The notes under the pieces: model-generated
Told to the model about the DNA's origin: nothing
The model's input: only the letters and a program-made list of their open reading frames with translations
Databases searched by the model: none
NCBI RefSeq assembly: GCF_013341275.1
Contig: NZ_CP054476.1
Span: 1,873,501-1,937,500, forward strand
Direction: 5' to 3'
DNA length: 64,000 nucleotides
Origin: Methyloligella sp. GL2
GTDB taxonomy: Bacteria > Pseudomonadota > Alphaproteobacteria > Rhizobiales > Methyloligellaceae
Made by a program: the position numbers and the translations under genes
Shown: in pieces, positions 10,427 through 18,331 of the stretch
How the letters are laid out: each line of letters opens with the position of its first letter
Numbering within the stretch: the first letter of the stretch is position 1

Positions 10427-11461
10427 GTGGATTATCGAGACGGGATTATCGAGGCGATCGGCAATACCCCGCTGATCAAGCTGAAACGCGCATCCGAGGA
10501 GACCGGATGCACCATTCTCGGCAAGGCCGAGTTCATGAACCCTGGCCAATCGGTGAAAGACCGGGCCGCCCTGTTCATCATCCGCGATGCGCTGGACAAG
10601 GGCACCTTGCAGCCCGGCGGCACCGTGGTGGAAGGCACGGCCGGCAATACCGGTATCGGGCTTTCCCTGGTCGGCAATGCGCTGGGGCTGAAGACGGTGA
10701 TCGTTATCCCTGAGACCCAGTCCGACGAGAAGAAGGACATGCTGCGCCTTTCCGGCGCGGAGCTGATTGAGGTACCGGCGGTTCCCTACAAGGACCCCAA
10801 CAACTACGTGAAATATTCCGGCCGCCTGGCCGAAGCGCTGGCCGCCACCGAGCCCCACGGCGCGATCTGGGCGAATCAATTCGACAACACCGCCAACCGC
10901 CAGGGCCATATCGAGACCACGGCGGTAGAGATTTTCGAGCAGACCGACGGCAAGGTGGACGGGTTCATCTGCGCGGTCGGCACCGGCGGCACGCTGGCCG
11001 GCATCTCCATGGGGCTGAAGGCTAAGAATCCGGAGGTCACGGTCGGGCTCGCCGATCCCATGGGGGCGGCGCTGTACAATTATTACAAGCATGGCGAGCT
11101 GAAATCGGAAGGAAGCTCGATCACCGAAGGCATCGGCCAGGGGCGCATCACCGCCAATCTGGAAGGTGCCGAGGTGGATACGGCGTTCCAGATCCCCGAT
11201 GCCGAAGCGCTGCCGGTGCTGTTCGACCTTCTGCAGCATGAGGGGCTGTGCCTGGGCGGCTCGTCCGGCGTCAATGTCGCCGGCGCCATTCGCCTGGCCA
11301 AGGAGATGGGGCCCGGTCATACGATCGTCACCATCCTTGCCGATTACGGCTCCCGGTACCAAAGCCGGCTGTTCAACCCCACCTTCCTGAAGGAGAAAGG
11401 GCTTCCGGTTCCGCCGTGGCTCGATGCGGCACCTGAGCCCGTACCTTCAGTCTTTGTTTGA
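10427..11461 (+). CDS. cysK: Cysteine synthase A (long form)
   Basis: A 344-residue PLP enzyme that makes cysteine from O-acetylserine and sulfide. Visible: IGNTPLIKLKRASEETGC, the PLP lysine in PGQSVKDRAAL (Lys44), the substrate loop VEGTAGNTGIGL, the phosphate-binding GTGGTLAG and the C-terminal GGSSGVNVAGAI. The alphaproteobacterial long form is about this size. The start was set at the GTG at 10427 (VDYRDGIIEAIG), with GGAAGA upstream; an in-frame TTG at 10406 is less likely. It is the first gene of an operon with sseA (12-nt gap) and metC. Confidence 0.93.
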   Translation: MDYRDGIIEAIGNTPLIKLKRASEETGCTILGKAEFMNPGQSVKDRAALFIIRDALDKGTLQPGGTVVEGTAGNTGIGLSLVGNALGLKTVIVIPETQSDEKKDMLRLSGAELIEVPAVPYKDPNNYVKYSGRLAEALAATEPHGAIWANQFDNTANRQGHIETTAVEIFEQTDGKVDGFICAVGTGGTLAGISMGLKAKNPEVTVGLADPMGAALYNYYKHGELKSEGSSITEGIGQGRITANLEGAEVDTAFQIPDAEALPVLFDLLQHEGLCLGGSSGVNVAGAIRLAKEMGPGHTIVTILADYGSRYQSRLFNPTFLKEKGLPVPPWLDAAPEPVPSVFV

Positions 11462-11472
11462 ATAGGATCGTT

Positions 11473-12351
11473 ATGGACACTCTCTCCAAAGGCGCCTTGT
11501 CGACCACCTGGCTGATGGAGACCGACGAGCTGGCGCGCGAACTCGAAGCGCCCGATCTCGTGGTCGTGGACGCCTCCTGGCATATGCCGGCCGAGGAGCG
11601 CGACGCCTATCAGGAGTATCTCGCCGAGCATATTCCCGGCGCGGTGTTCTTCGATATCGACGAGATCGCCGACAGCAACAGCCCCCTACCCCATATGCTG
11701 CCCTCGCCGGAGAAATTCTCTTCCCGCATGCGGGCCATGGGTATCGGCGACGGCGCCCGGGTGGTGGTCTACGATTCGGGCGCGCTGTTCGGCGCCGCCC
11801 GGGTGTGGTGGACCTTTCGGGTGATGGGCGTGGAAGACGTCTTCGTGCTGAATGGCGGCTTGCCGAAATGGAAAGCCGAGGGGCGCCCCCTGGAGGACGG
11901 CCCGCCGCCGGTGCGCACCGCCCGCCACTTCACCGCACGGCGCCATGCGGAGCTGGTGCGCGATGCCTCCGACGTGCTCGGCATCGTCAAGGACGGCTCG
12001 GCGCAGATCGTCGATGCGCGTTCGCCGGAGCGTTTCGCCGGCAGCGCGCCGGAGCCGCGCGAAGGCTTGCGCTCGGGCCATATCCCGGGCTCGCGCAACC
12101 TTCCCTACAAGACGCTGCTCAACGAGGACGGCACGCTGAAATCGCCGGACGAGATCCAGGCGGTGTTCAAAGCGGCCGGCATCGATGTGGCCAAGCCCGT
12201 GGTGACGAGCTGCGGCTCGGGGGTCAGCGCCAGCGTGCTTGCCTTGGCGCTGGCCTTGATCGGCAATCGCCGCACGGCGGTTTATGACGGGTCGTGGACC
12301 GAGTGGGGCGGCAATGCCGATCTTCCCATCGAAACGGGCGAGAGCCGCTAG
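11473..12351 (+). CDS. sseA: 3-mercaptopyruvate sulfurtransferase (two rhodanese domains)
   Basis: A 292-residue sulfurtransferase that moves sulfur from 3-mercaptopyruvate to an acceptor such as thioredoxin or cyanide. It has tandem rhodanese domains (about 18-135 and 170-288). The catalytic cysteine is Cys247 in SCGSGVSASV, whose CGSGVSA loop is of the MST type rather than the thiosulfate-sulfurtransferase CRKG type. The ATG at 11473 has AGGA 6 nt upstream. Its stop is immediately followed by the metC ATG, so the two are translationally coupled. Placed between cysteine synthesis and cystathionine cleavage, it probably handles cysteine-derived sulfur. Confidence 0.93.
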   Translation: MDTLSKGALSTTWLMETDELARELEAPDLVVVDASWHMPAEERDAYQEYLAEHIPGAVFFDIDEIADSNSPLPHMLPSPEKFSSRMRAMGIGDGARVVVYDSGALFGAARVWWTFRVMGVEDVFVLNGGLPKWKAEGRPLEDGPPPVRTARHFTARRHAELVRDASDVLGIVKDGSAQIVDARSPERFAGSAPEPREGLRSGHIPGSRNLPYKTLLNEDGTLKSPDEIQAVFKAAGIDVAKPVVTSCGSGVSASVLALALALIGNRRTAVYDGSWTEWGGNADLPIETGESR

Positions 12352-13530
12352 ATGAGTAAGCGCTCCGCTGCCGGCAAGAAGCCGTTCACCAAGCTCGGCC
12401 ATTTGGGCCGGGATCCTGAGCTCTATCGCGGCTTCGTCAATGCGCCGGCCTATCGCGGCTCGACGGTGATCTTTCCGACGCTCGATTCGCTCCTCGCCGA
12501 CGATCAGGAATTCTCCTATGGGCGGCAATGCACGCCGACGGTCAAGGAGATGCAGGAGGCGTTGGCGGATCTGGAAGGCGGCGATGCCTGCTTTCTGAGT
12601 TCGTCGGGGCTTTCGGCGATCGCGGCGGTGCTGCTCGCCTTCGTCGAAGAAGGCGACCATCTCTTGGTCACCGACAGCATCTACAAGCCGACCCGGCGCT
12701 ACTGCAACGATGTGCTGAAGCGGCTGGGCGTTGAGACCACCTATTACGACCCGACGATCGGCGCCGATATCGCCGAGCTGCTGCGGCCGAACACCAAGCT
12801 GGTGTTCACCGAATCGCCGGGCTCGCAGACCTTCGAAATTCAGGACATTCCGGCCATCGCCGAGGCGGCGCACAAGGCCGGCGCGCTGGTCGCCATGGAC
12901 AACACCTGGGCGACGCCGCTGTTCTTCAAGCCGTTCGAGCATGGCGTCGATATCTCGGTGCATGCGGCGACGAAATATATCGTCGGCCATGCCGATGCGA
13001 TGCTGGGCGCGGTGATCGCCAAAGGCGACGACCCGGTAGAGCGACTCGCCGCAATTCACGATGCGAGCGGCATGTGTCCCGGACCGGAAGACGTTTATCT
13101 CGGTTTGCGCGGCATGCGCACCATGGGGGTTCGTCTGGAGCGCCATCAGGCCTCGGCCATCGCCCTGGCCGAATGGTTCGCCGCCCGGCCGGAGGTGGAG
13201 CGGGTGCTGCACCCGGCCTTTCCCTCCTGCCCGGGGCACGAACTTTGGCGACGGGACTTCACCGGCGCCTCGGGTCTGTTCTCGGTGGTGCTGAACCCGA
13301 TGTCGAAAGCGGCGCTGGCAGCCATGGTGGACGATATGGAGCTGTTCGGCATGGGCTATAGCTGGGGCGGGTTCGAGAGTCTGATCCTGCCCTTCAATCC
13401 GACCAGCTACCGCAGCGTGACGCCATGGGATGCGGCCGGGCCGGCCTTGCGCATTCATGCCGGGCTGGAGGATATCGACGACCTGAAGGCCGATCTCGAA
13501 GCCGGTTTTGCCCGCGCCGCCGAGGCGTAA
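12352..13530 (+). CDS. metC: Cystathionine beta-lyase
   Basis: A 392-residue Cys/Met-metabolism PLP enzyme that cleaves cystathionine to homocysteine, pyruvate and ammonia; related lyases also release H2S from cysteine. Visible: the substrate-binding YGRQCTPTVKEMQEALADLE, the PLP phosphate contact SSSGLSAI, VAMDNTWATPLFF, and the Schiff-base lysine in HAATKYIVGH (Lys208). The ATG is adjacent to the sseA stop. Assignment to beta-lyase rather than gamma-synthase is by overall resemblance to alphaproteobacterial MetC. Confidence 0.9.
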   Translation: MSKRSAAGKKPFTKLGHLGRDPELYRGFVNAPAYRGSTVIFPTLDSLLADDQEFSYGRQCTPTVKEMQEALADLEGGDACFLSSSGLSAIAAVLLAFVEEGDHLLVTDSIYKPTRRYCNDVLKRLGVETTYYDPTIGADIAELLRPNTKLVFTESPGSQTFEIQDIPAIAEAAHKAGALVAMDNTWATPLFFKPFEHGVDISVHAATKYIVGHADAMLGAVIAKGDDPVERLAAIHDASGMCPGPEDVYLGLRGMRTMGVRLERHQASAIALAEWFAARPEVERVLHPAFPSCPGHELWRRDFTGASGLFSVVLNPMSKAALAAMVDDMELFGMGYSWGGFESLILPFNPTSYRSVTPWDAAGPALRIHAGLEDIDDLKADLEAGFARAAEA

Positions 13531-13652
13531 TACGGCGCTCCCGCCACGACCTGTTGAACACCTGCCGTTGAACACCTGCGCCCTACTGGCACGCCCCCTT
13601 CAAATCTTGCGTCTGCGCGCAGATATGCGGGGCGGGAAAGGAAGGTGCATCA

Positions 13653-14438
13653 ATGGATTTCAAGCTCAACGATAAGCGCGCATTCGTCTCCGGCTCCACG
13701 CAAGGCATCGGCTATGCCATCGCCAAGGGGCTTGCCGAGGAAGGCGCCGATGTGGTGATCAACGGCCGCCGCCAAGACAAGGTCGATGCGGCGGTGGCGA
13801 AGCTGAAAGACGAGACCGGCGGCAAGGTCTCCGGGGTCGCTGGGGATCTCGGCACGGCGGAAGGCGTCGATAAGGTCGTCGCCGCGCTCGGCGATGTCGA
13901 TATCCTGGTCAACAATGCCGGTATCTTCGAGCCGAAGCCGGTTCTGGAGATTACCGACGCGGACTGGCAGCGCTTCTTCGACGTCAATGTGATGAGCGGC
14001 ATCCGCCTCACCCGTGCCCTGCTCCCGGCCATGCTGAATAAGGGCTGGGGCCGGGTGATCTTCATCTCCTCCGAATCCGGACAGAACATCCCGGCGGAGA
14101 TGGTGCATTACGGCGTGACCAAGACGGCGCAGCTGGCGCTGACCCGCGGCTTTGCCGAGAGCTTTCCCGGATCGGGCGTCACCGTGAACGCCGTGCTGCC
14201 GGGTCCGACCCGCTCCGAGGGCGTGGTCGACTTCCTGAAAGAGATGGGCGGCGACGGCGATACCAGCGCCGTGGAGGCCGACTTCATCAAGCAAGGCCGC
14301 CCGACCTCCATCATCCAGCGCTTCGCCGAGCCGGAAGAGGTCGCCAATATGGTGGTCTATTTGTGCAGCGAGGCGGCCTCCGCCACGACCGGCGCCCCGG
14401 TCCGGGTCGAAGGCGGGCTGCTCCGCAGCATCGTCTAG
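13653..14438 (+). CDS. SDR-family NAD(P)-dependent oxidoreductase
   Basis: A 261-residue classical short-chain dehydrogenase. Seen: the cofactor-binding SGSTQGIG (TGxxxGxG type), the NNAG motif, and the catalytic Ser-Tyr-Lys set in FISSESGQ and HYGVTK. INGRRQD after the second strand carries Arg residues that suggest NADP(H). The length is normal. The substrate cannot be read from sequence. It lies 122 bp after metC and 62 bp before the ion-channel gene on the same strand; co-transcription is possible. AGGAAGG precedes the ATG at 13653. Confidence 0.92.
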   Translation: MDFKLNDKRAFVSGSTQGIGYAIAKGLAEEGADVVINGRRQDKVDAAVAKLKDETGGKVSGVAGDLGTAEGVDKVVAALGDVDILVNNAGIFEPKPVLEITDADWQRFFDVNVMSGIRLTRALLPAMLNKGWGRVIFISSESGQNIPAEMVHYGVTKTAQLALTRGFAESFPGSGVTVNAVLPGPTRSEGVVDFLKEMGGDGDTSAVEADFIKQGRPTSIIQRFAEPEEVANMVVYLCSEAASATTGAPVRVEGGLLRSIV

Positions 14439-14500
14439 CTCTGCCTTCGTCCAGACCTGTCGCAAACGGACAGGCGTAGCCCCCCGAATAATGCTATGAG

Positions 14501-15610
14501 GTGGCGATTTGGGGGGCAGCCGTCTTGCATCTCATCAAGACCATCACCGCAACGCACGCTCGGGCATTGTTGCAGCCGGGTGTCTTGGTTTGCCTGCTTT
14601 TCGCGGGGCTGTTGGCGGCGTTCACCGTGCCGGCCGAGGCGCGCAAAGCAGACATTCCCTATGCGGTGGCCCAGGCGATCGCCGAATCGCCCGCGCCTGA
14701 CGGGCCGGAGAAGGTGATCGTCGGCGCCTATATCAACGATATCCAGCAGCTCGACTTCAAGACCAACAATTACACCCTTGATCTCTATGTCTGGTTCCGC
14801 TGGCGCTCGCCCGAACTCGACCCCTCCAAGACCATGGAGTTCATGAACCGCTATGCCTCGGACGACAATCTGCGGCAGGAGCTGATGGACGCGCCGGAGC
14901 GCATGCCCGACGGCAGCCTCTATTCGATCCTGCGCTATGAGGGGCGCTTCTCCACCAAATTCCACCTGGAGAAATATCCCTTCGACACCCAAGGCATGAC
15001 GGTGATCATGGAGGACACGCTCTCCGGTGCCGACAGCCTGATCTATGTACCGGATGGGGAAAGCCCCATTGCCATCGATCCGGTGATCACCCTGCCCGGC
15101 TTCACCGTGGGCAAGCCGGTCATGCAGGTCACCACCAAGACCTATCCGACCAATTTCGGCGATCTTTCCGTGGCCGATGCGGAGCCCTATTCCCGCGTCG
15201 TCCTCTCCGTGCCGGTGACGCGCCCCGTGGTGGCGATGTCGATCAAGGCCTTCGTGCCCATCGCCCTGATCATCGTCTGCGCCTCGCTCGTCTTCTTCGT
15301 GCGGCCGCTCTATGTGGAGGGGCGCATCGGCCTCGGCATCACCGCCCTCCTCACCCTCGTGGCGCTGCAGCTCTCCTCGACCTCGTCGCTGCCGGATGTC
15401 GATTATCTGATGATGCTCGATAAGATCTATCTGCTGGCTTACCTGTTCATCATCCTGGCGCTGACCCGCATCGTCGCGACCTCCTGGAAGGGCGAGGATG
15501 TCAGCTATCAGGACGCCATCACCCGCACCGACCGGCGCTGGGTTTTCTGGCTGCTGCTGGCTTATGTGGCCGGCAATGTCATCGTCGCTGGCACCACGCT
15601 TTGGGCGTAG
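14501..15610 (+). CDS. Prokaryotic pentameric ligand-gated ion channel (Cys-loop receptor homologue)
   Basis: A 369-residue inner-membrane protein with the layout of GLIC/ELIC-type channels. An N-terminal signal sequence (about 20-47, AEA cleavage site) leads to an extracellular beta-sandwich domain (about 70-245) with IVGAYINDIQQLDF, LDLYVWFRWRSPELD and the Pro-loop signature YPFDTQ (159-164, the FPFDxQ of eukaryotic receptors, without the cysteines). Four TM segments follow: M1 about 248-268, M2 about 275-297, M3 about 304-326, M4 about 346-367. M2 aligns without gaps to GLIC from a glutamate (Glu273, -2') to the LP at its end, which suggests a cation pore. The ligand is unknown. The start is the GTG at 14501; a TTG at 14525 is an alternative. 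It stands alone next to tRNA-Arg. Confidence 0.85.
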   Translation: MAIWGAAVLHLIKTITATHARALLQPGVLVCLLFAGLLAAFTVPAEARKADIPYAVAQAIAESPAPDGPEKVIVGAYINDIQQLDFKTNNYTLDLYVWFRWRSPELDPSKTMEFMNRYASDDNLRQELMDAPERMPDGSLYSILRYEGRFSTKFHLEKYPFDTQGMTVIMEDTLSGADSLIYVPDGESPIAIDPVITLPGFTVGKPVMQVTTKTYPTNFGDLSVADAEPYSRVVLSVPVTRPVVAMSIKAFVPIALIIVCASLVFFVRPLYVEGRIGLGITALLTLVALQLSSTSSLPDVDYLMMLDKIYLLAYLFIILALTRIVATSWKGEDVSYQDAITRTDRRWVFWLLLAYVAGNVIVAGTTLWA

Positions 15611-15642
15611 GTGCCTGGCGAAACGCATCCATATTCAGGAAA

Positions 15643-15719
<77 letters not shown>

Positions 15720-15759
15720 GGTGTGTTTGCCCGCCAGCTTCGTCCCGCCGGCGGGGCGC

Positions 15760-16065
15760 TTAATGGGTCCAGCGGTCGGGCCGGCCGTATTTGAAATTCT
15801 CCGCATAGGATTTGGGGCGGATCTTGCTCACACCCGGCTCTTCCAGCCGGAAGGCGATGCCGTGGCGCGTGGCGTAGGCGATGGCCTCTTCCTTGGTGTC
15901 GAAGCGCATGCGGATCTGGCGCTTGGTATCGTAGGACGAGGTCCAGCCCATCAGCGGCTCGATGACGTTGGGCGTCTCGGGCTCGAACTCCAGCACCCAT
16001 TCGTTGGTGCCGGCACGCCCCGACTGCATGGCGTTCTTGGCGGGTTTGTGAATCCGAGCGACCAT
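15760..16065 (-). CDS. Complex I accessory subunit, NDUFS4-like (ETC complex I conserved region)
   Basis: A 101-residue protein of the family that includes the mitochondrial 18-kDa AQDQ/NDUFS4 subunit, an accessory protein of complex I confined in bacteria mainly to Alphaproteobacteria. Visible: VARIHKPAKNAMQSGRAGT at the N-terminus, then NEWVLEFEP, MGWTSSYDTKRQIRMRFDTK, EAIAYATRHGIAF and the terminal YAENFKYGRPDRWTH. The start was set at the ATG at 16065 with GGGGA upstream. The upstream ATG at 16104 falls inside tRNA-Pro. It sits between tRNA-Arg and tRNA-Pro, away from the nuo genes. Confidence 0.93.
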   Translation of the reverse strand: MVARIHKPAKNAMQSGRAGTNEWVLEFEPETPNVIEPLMGWTSSYDTKRQIRMRFDTKEEAIAYATRHGIAFRLEEPGVSKIRPKSYAENFKYGRPDRWTH

Positions 16066-16089
16066 GATTTCCCCATTCTCTTGCGGCGA

Positions 16090-16166
<77 letters not shown>

Positions 16167-16308
16167 ATCGACCGCAATTGCGCAAAATGCACATTCCGCA
16201 GCCCCGCGAAAAGCAGATACAAGCTTCGCCGGCCCACGGCAAGATTGGCCAAGAGGCTTAATACCCAAACTGGCTTAAGCGAAGCTTATCCGGCGGGCGG
16301 CGCTCCGG

Positions 16309-16818
16309 CTAGCGAATGGCGGCGCTTCCTGGCTGAAGCGGCGTATAGTCCACCTTATCGCCCTTTTTTATGCCGGTTTTGCGAATGGTGCCGGCGGCGA
16401 GCTCGACAATCCCAATGACCGGACCGTCGGAGGGGATCGGCGTCAGCGAGAACGGCTTGGCCCGCTCATGCACACGGTTCACCCGCCAATCGGCGCCGAT
16501 GAACACCATGTCCAGCGGGATATAGGTGTTCTTCATCCACATCTGGATCGGCTGGGATTCGTCATAGAGGAACAGCATGCCGGCATCGTCGGCGAGCGCC
16601 TGGCGGAACATCAGCCCCTTGGCGCGCTCTTCCGGCGTGACGGCGACCTCGACATTAAAACGGTAGGCGCCGGTCGCGGTGTTCAGCACCAGCGTGCCGT
16701 TGTCCATGGCGAAGCCTTGCGCCGGCCATAAAAGACCGAGGCCAAGAAGCACCAGGACGGCGAGCTGTGCCAGGCGCGGCGCCGCGAACGCGAAGCGCCG
16801 CGGCCCGATGCCGTTCAC
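16309..16818 (-). CDS. Secreted DUF192-family protein
   Basis: A 169-residue protein with an N-terminal hydrophobic signal sequence (about 16-37, ending PAQGFA) and one DUF192 domain. Family hallmarks are visible: RFNVEVAVTPEERAKGLMFR, DDAGMLFLYDESQPIQMWMKNT, IPLDMVFIGAD and the C-terminal GIVELAAGTIRKTGIKKGD. The function of the family is unknown. The start was placed at the GTG at 16818, 11 nt after the stop of the cold-shock gene; the longer open frame to 17058 overlaps that gene and is unlikely. The pair cold-shock protein/DUF192 is common in Rhizobiales. Confidence 0.88.
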   Translation of the reverse strand: MNGIGPRRFAFAAPRLAQLAVLVLLGLGLLWPAQGFAMDNGTLVLNTATGAYRFNVEVAVTPEERAKGLMFRQALADDAGMLFLYDESQPIQMWMKNTYIPLDMVFIGADWRVNRVHERAKPFSLTPIPSDGPVIGIVELAAGTIRKTGIKKGDKVDYTPLQPGSAAIR

Positions 16819-16829
16819 CTGTGAAAGGC

Positions 16830-17402
16830 TCAGTGAGAGGATGGACCGGCCACGCCCTCGGGGCGCAGCTCGGCGGCTGAGAGCCCCTTGGGCCCGTTGC
16901 CGTAACGAACCAGAACCACCTGCCCCGGGCGAAGCTCGGCGAAGCCGAAGCGCCGCAGCGTCTCCATATGCACGAAGATGTCCGAGGTCTGAGGACCGCG
17001 AGTCAGAAACCCGAATCCCCGTTGGCGGTTGAACCACTTTACGACGGCCCTTTCCCAATCGCTTTCCGGCACCACCGAGACGTGGGTCCGGTCCGGCAAT
17101 TGCGACGGATGCACCGCGGTGGAGTCATCCATCGAGATGATGCGCAAGGCCTGTAGGCCCTTGTCGCGCCGCGCCGCTTCGCAGACGACGCGGGTGCCTT
17201 CATAAGCAGTCTGGTAATTGTCTTTTCTGAGGCAGCTTACGTGCAGCAGCACGTCGGGCAAACTCTCGTCTGGGACGATAAACCCGTAGCCCTTGGATGC
17301 ATCAAACCACTTGATCGATCCGGAGACTTCAATGACCTCGAGGGTGGCGTCCTCTTCACCTCGGGTTTGATCCTCCAGATGTGGCGATTCTTTCGCCCCC
17401 AT
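16830..17402 (-). CDS. Double cold-shock-domain protein
   Basis: A 190-residue protein with two OB-fold cold-shock domains that bind single-stranded RNA or DNA. Domain 1 (about 28-95) has [19 protein letters not shown] and DVLLHVSCL; domain 2 (about 118-185) has [18 protein letters not shown] and DIFVHMETL. Both RNP-like motifs are present, although the second aromatic positions vary. Typical CspA proteins are about 70 residues with one domain; the two-domain form is usual in Alphaproteobacteria. The start is the ATG at 17402, with GGGGGAG 8 nt upstream. A longer open frame to 17675 has no ribosome site or conserved sequence. Confidence 0.92.
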   Translation of the reverse strand: MGAKESPHLEDQTRGEEDATLEVIEVSGSIKWFDASKGYGFIVPDESLPDVLLHVSCLRKDNYQTAYEGTRVVCEAARRDKGLQALRIISMDDSTAVHPSQLPDRTHVSVVPESDWERAVVKWFNRQRGFGFLTRGPQTSDIFVHMETLRRFGFAELRPGQVVLVRYGNGPKGLSAAELRPEGVAGPSSH

Positions 17403-17878
17403 TGCCGCACTCCCCCGCTTTACACTTGCAACTTCCGGCCCTTCGACGCCCAAACGAATCGACCAGATTGCCTTCAGCGAACATAGCATCGAGGCGGTGC
17501 CTGGCCAGTGGAAAGTTCCCGGAAACCCTTGCTTCTCCACAAAATCTCGGCGAGTTCCACGAGGCGCAGAGCGTTTCGCTTTAACCGCATGATCGGCAAG
17601 CACTATCGCCGGTTTCGCAAGGATCGCGCCAAGCTTCGGTGCGGCTGTGAGACGGTTTTGCGGGGAAGGATGCAAGCGCTTCTGTAACCAGATAAAATTT
17701 CGGTTACGGTGAGGCGCGCCGCGGCCCTAAGGCGGTTGTGGATGTTGTGCAACAATATCGGGGAAAACGCCCGGCGCGATCGTCGGAGCTTCGTGCCGAC
17801 GTCACGGCATTGTGCTTACCGAGCGCCCCAGTCGCGGACGCGCGTATCGTTTGAATTGAGAGATTGGAGGAACGGCCA
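17403..17878. other. Intergenic region between cold-shock gene and gloA (476 bp)
   Basis: No gene is supported. The two neighbours diverge, so both promoters lie here. It holds the dyad GTAACC-N12-GGTTAC (17684-17707), whose AT-rich centre AGATAAAATTTC could be a promoter or operator. Short open frames on both strands lack ribosome sites and overlap the neighbours. A long 5' leader for the cold-shock gene would be typical and may occupy part of this stretch. Confidence 0.5.
17684..17707. promoter_or_regulatory. Dyad GTAACC-N12-GGTTAC
   Basis: Perfect 6-bp inverted arms are separated by a 12-bp AT-rich spacer, in the space between the divergent cold-shock gene and gloA. The geometry fits a dimeric regulator. 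The regulator is unknown. Confidence 0.35.
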
Positions 17879-18298
17879 ATGAAATATCTGCACACCATGG
17901 TGCGGGTGTCCGATGTGGACCAGTCGATGGACTTCTACTGCAACAAGCTGGGGCTGAAAGAGGTCCGCCGTATGGAGAGCGAGAAAGGCCGCTTCACGCT
18001 GATCTATCTGGCCGCGCCGGGGGACGAGGGTGCCCAGGTGGAGCTGACCTATAACTGGGATCCGGAGACGTATTCCGGGGGGCGCAATTTCGGCCATCTC
18101 GCCTATGAGGTCGAGAATATCTACGAGACCTGCCAGAAGCTGATGGATGCCGGGGTGACCATCAACCGGCCGCCGCGGGACGGCTATATGGCGTTTATCC
18201 GCTCCCCCGACGAGATCTCCATCGAGCTGTTGCAGAAGGGCAAGCCGCTGCCGCCGCAGGAGCCCTGGAAGTCGATGGAGAACACTGGAGAGTGGTAG
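17879..18298 (+). CDS. gloA: Lactoylglutathione lyase (glyoxalase I)
   Basis: A 139-residue VOC-fold metalloenzyme that converts the methylglyoxal-glutathione hemithioacetal to S-lactoylglutathione. The four expected metal ligands are visible: His5 in YLHTMVRV, Glu in AQVELTYNW, His in FGHLAYEV and Glu in ISIELLQ. The [18 protein letters not shown] segment is typical of GloA. The start at 17879 has GGAGG about 8 nt upstream. The length matches the E. coli enzyme. It is convergent with gltS, 33 bp away. Confidence 0.95.
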   Translation: MKYLHTMVRVSDVDQSMDFYCNKLGLKEVRRMESEKGRFTLIYLAAPGDEGAQVELTYNWDPETYSGGRNFGHLAYEVENIYETCQKLMDAGVTINRPPRDGYMAFIRSPDEISIELLQKGKPLPPQEPWKSMENTGEW

Positions 18299-18331
18299 GC
18301 GCGGAGCCGTTGTCTCGAGGTCTGGGGCCGT

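Noticed and set aside
11686-13575. A 629-codon open frame antisense to sseA and metC
   Set aside because: Arg/His-rich composition and complete overlap with two well-supported genes.
17704-17898. Small minus-strand open frame upstream of gloA
   Set aside because: No ribosome site, unlike-protein composition, and overlap with the gloA ribosome site and start.
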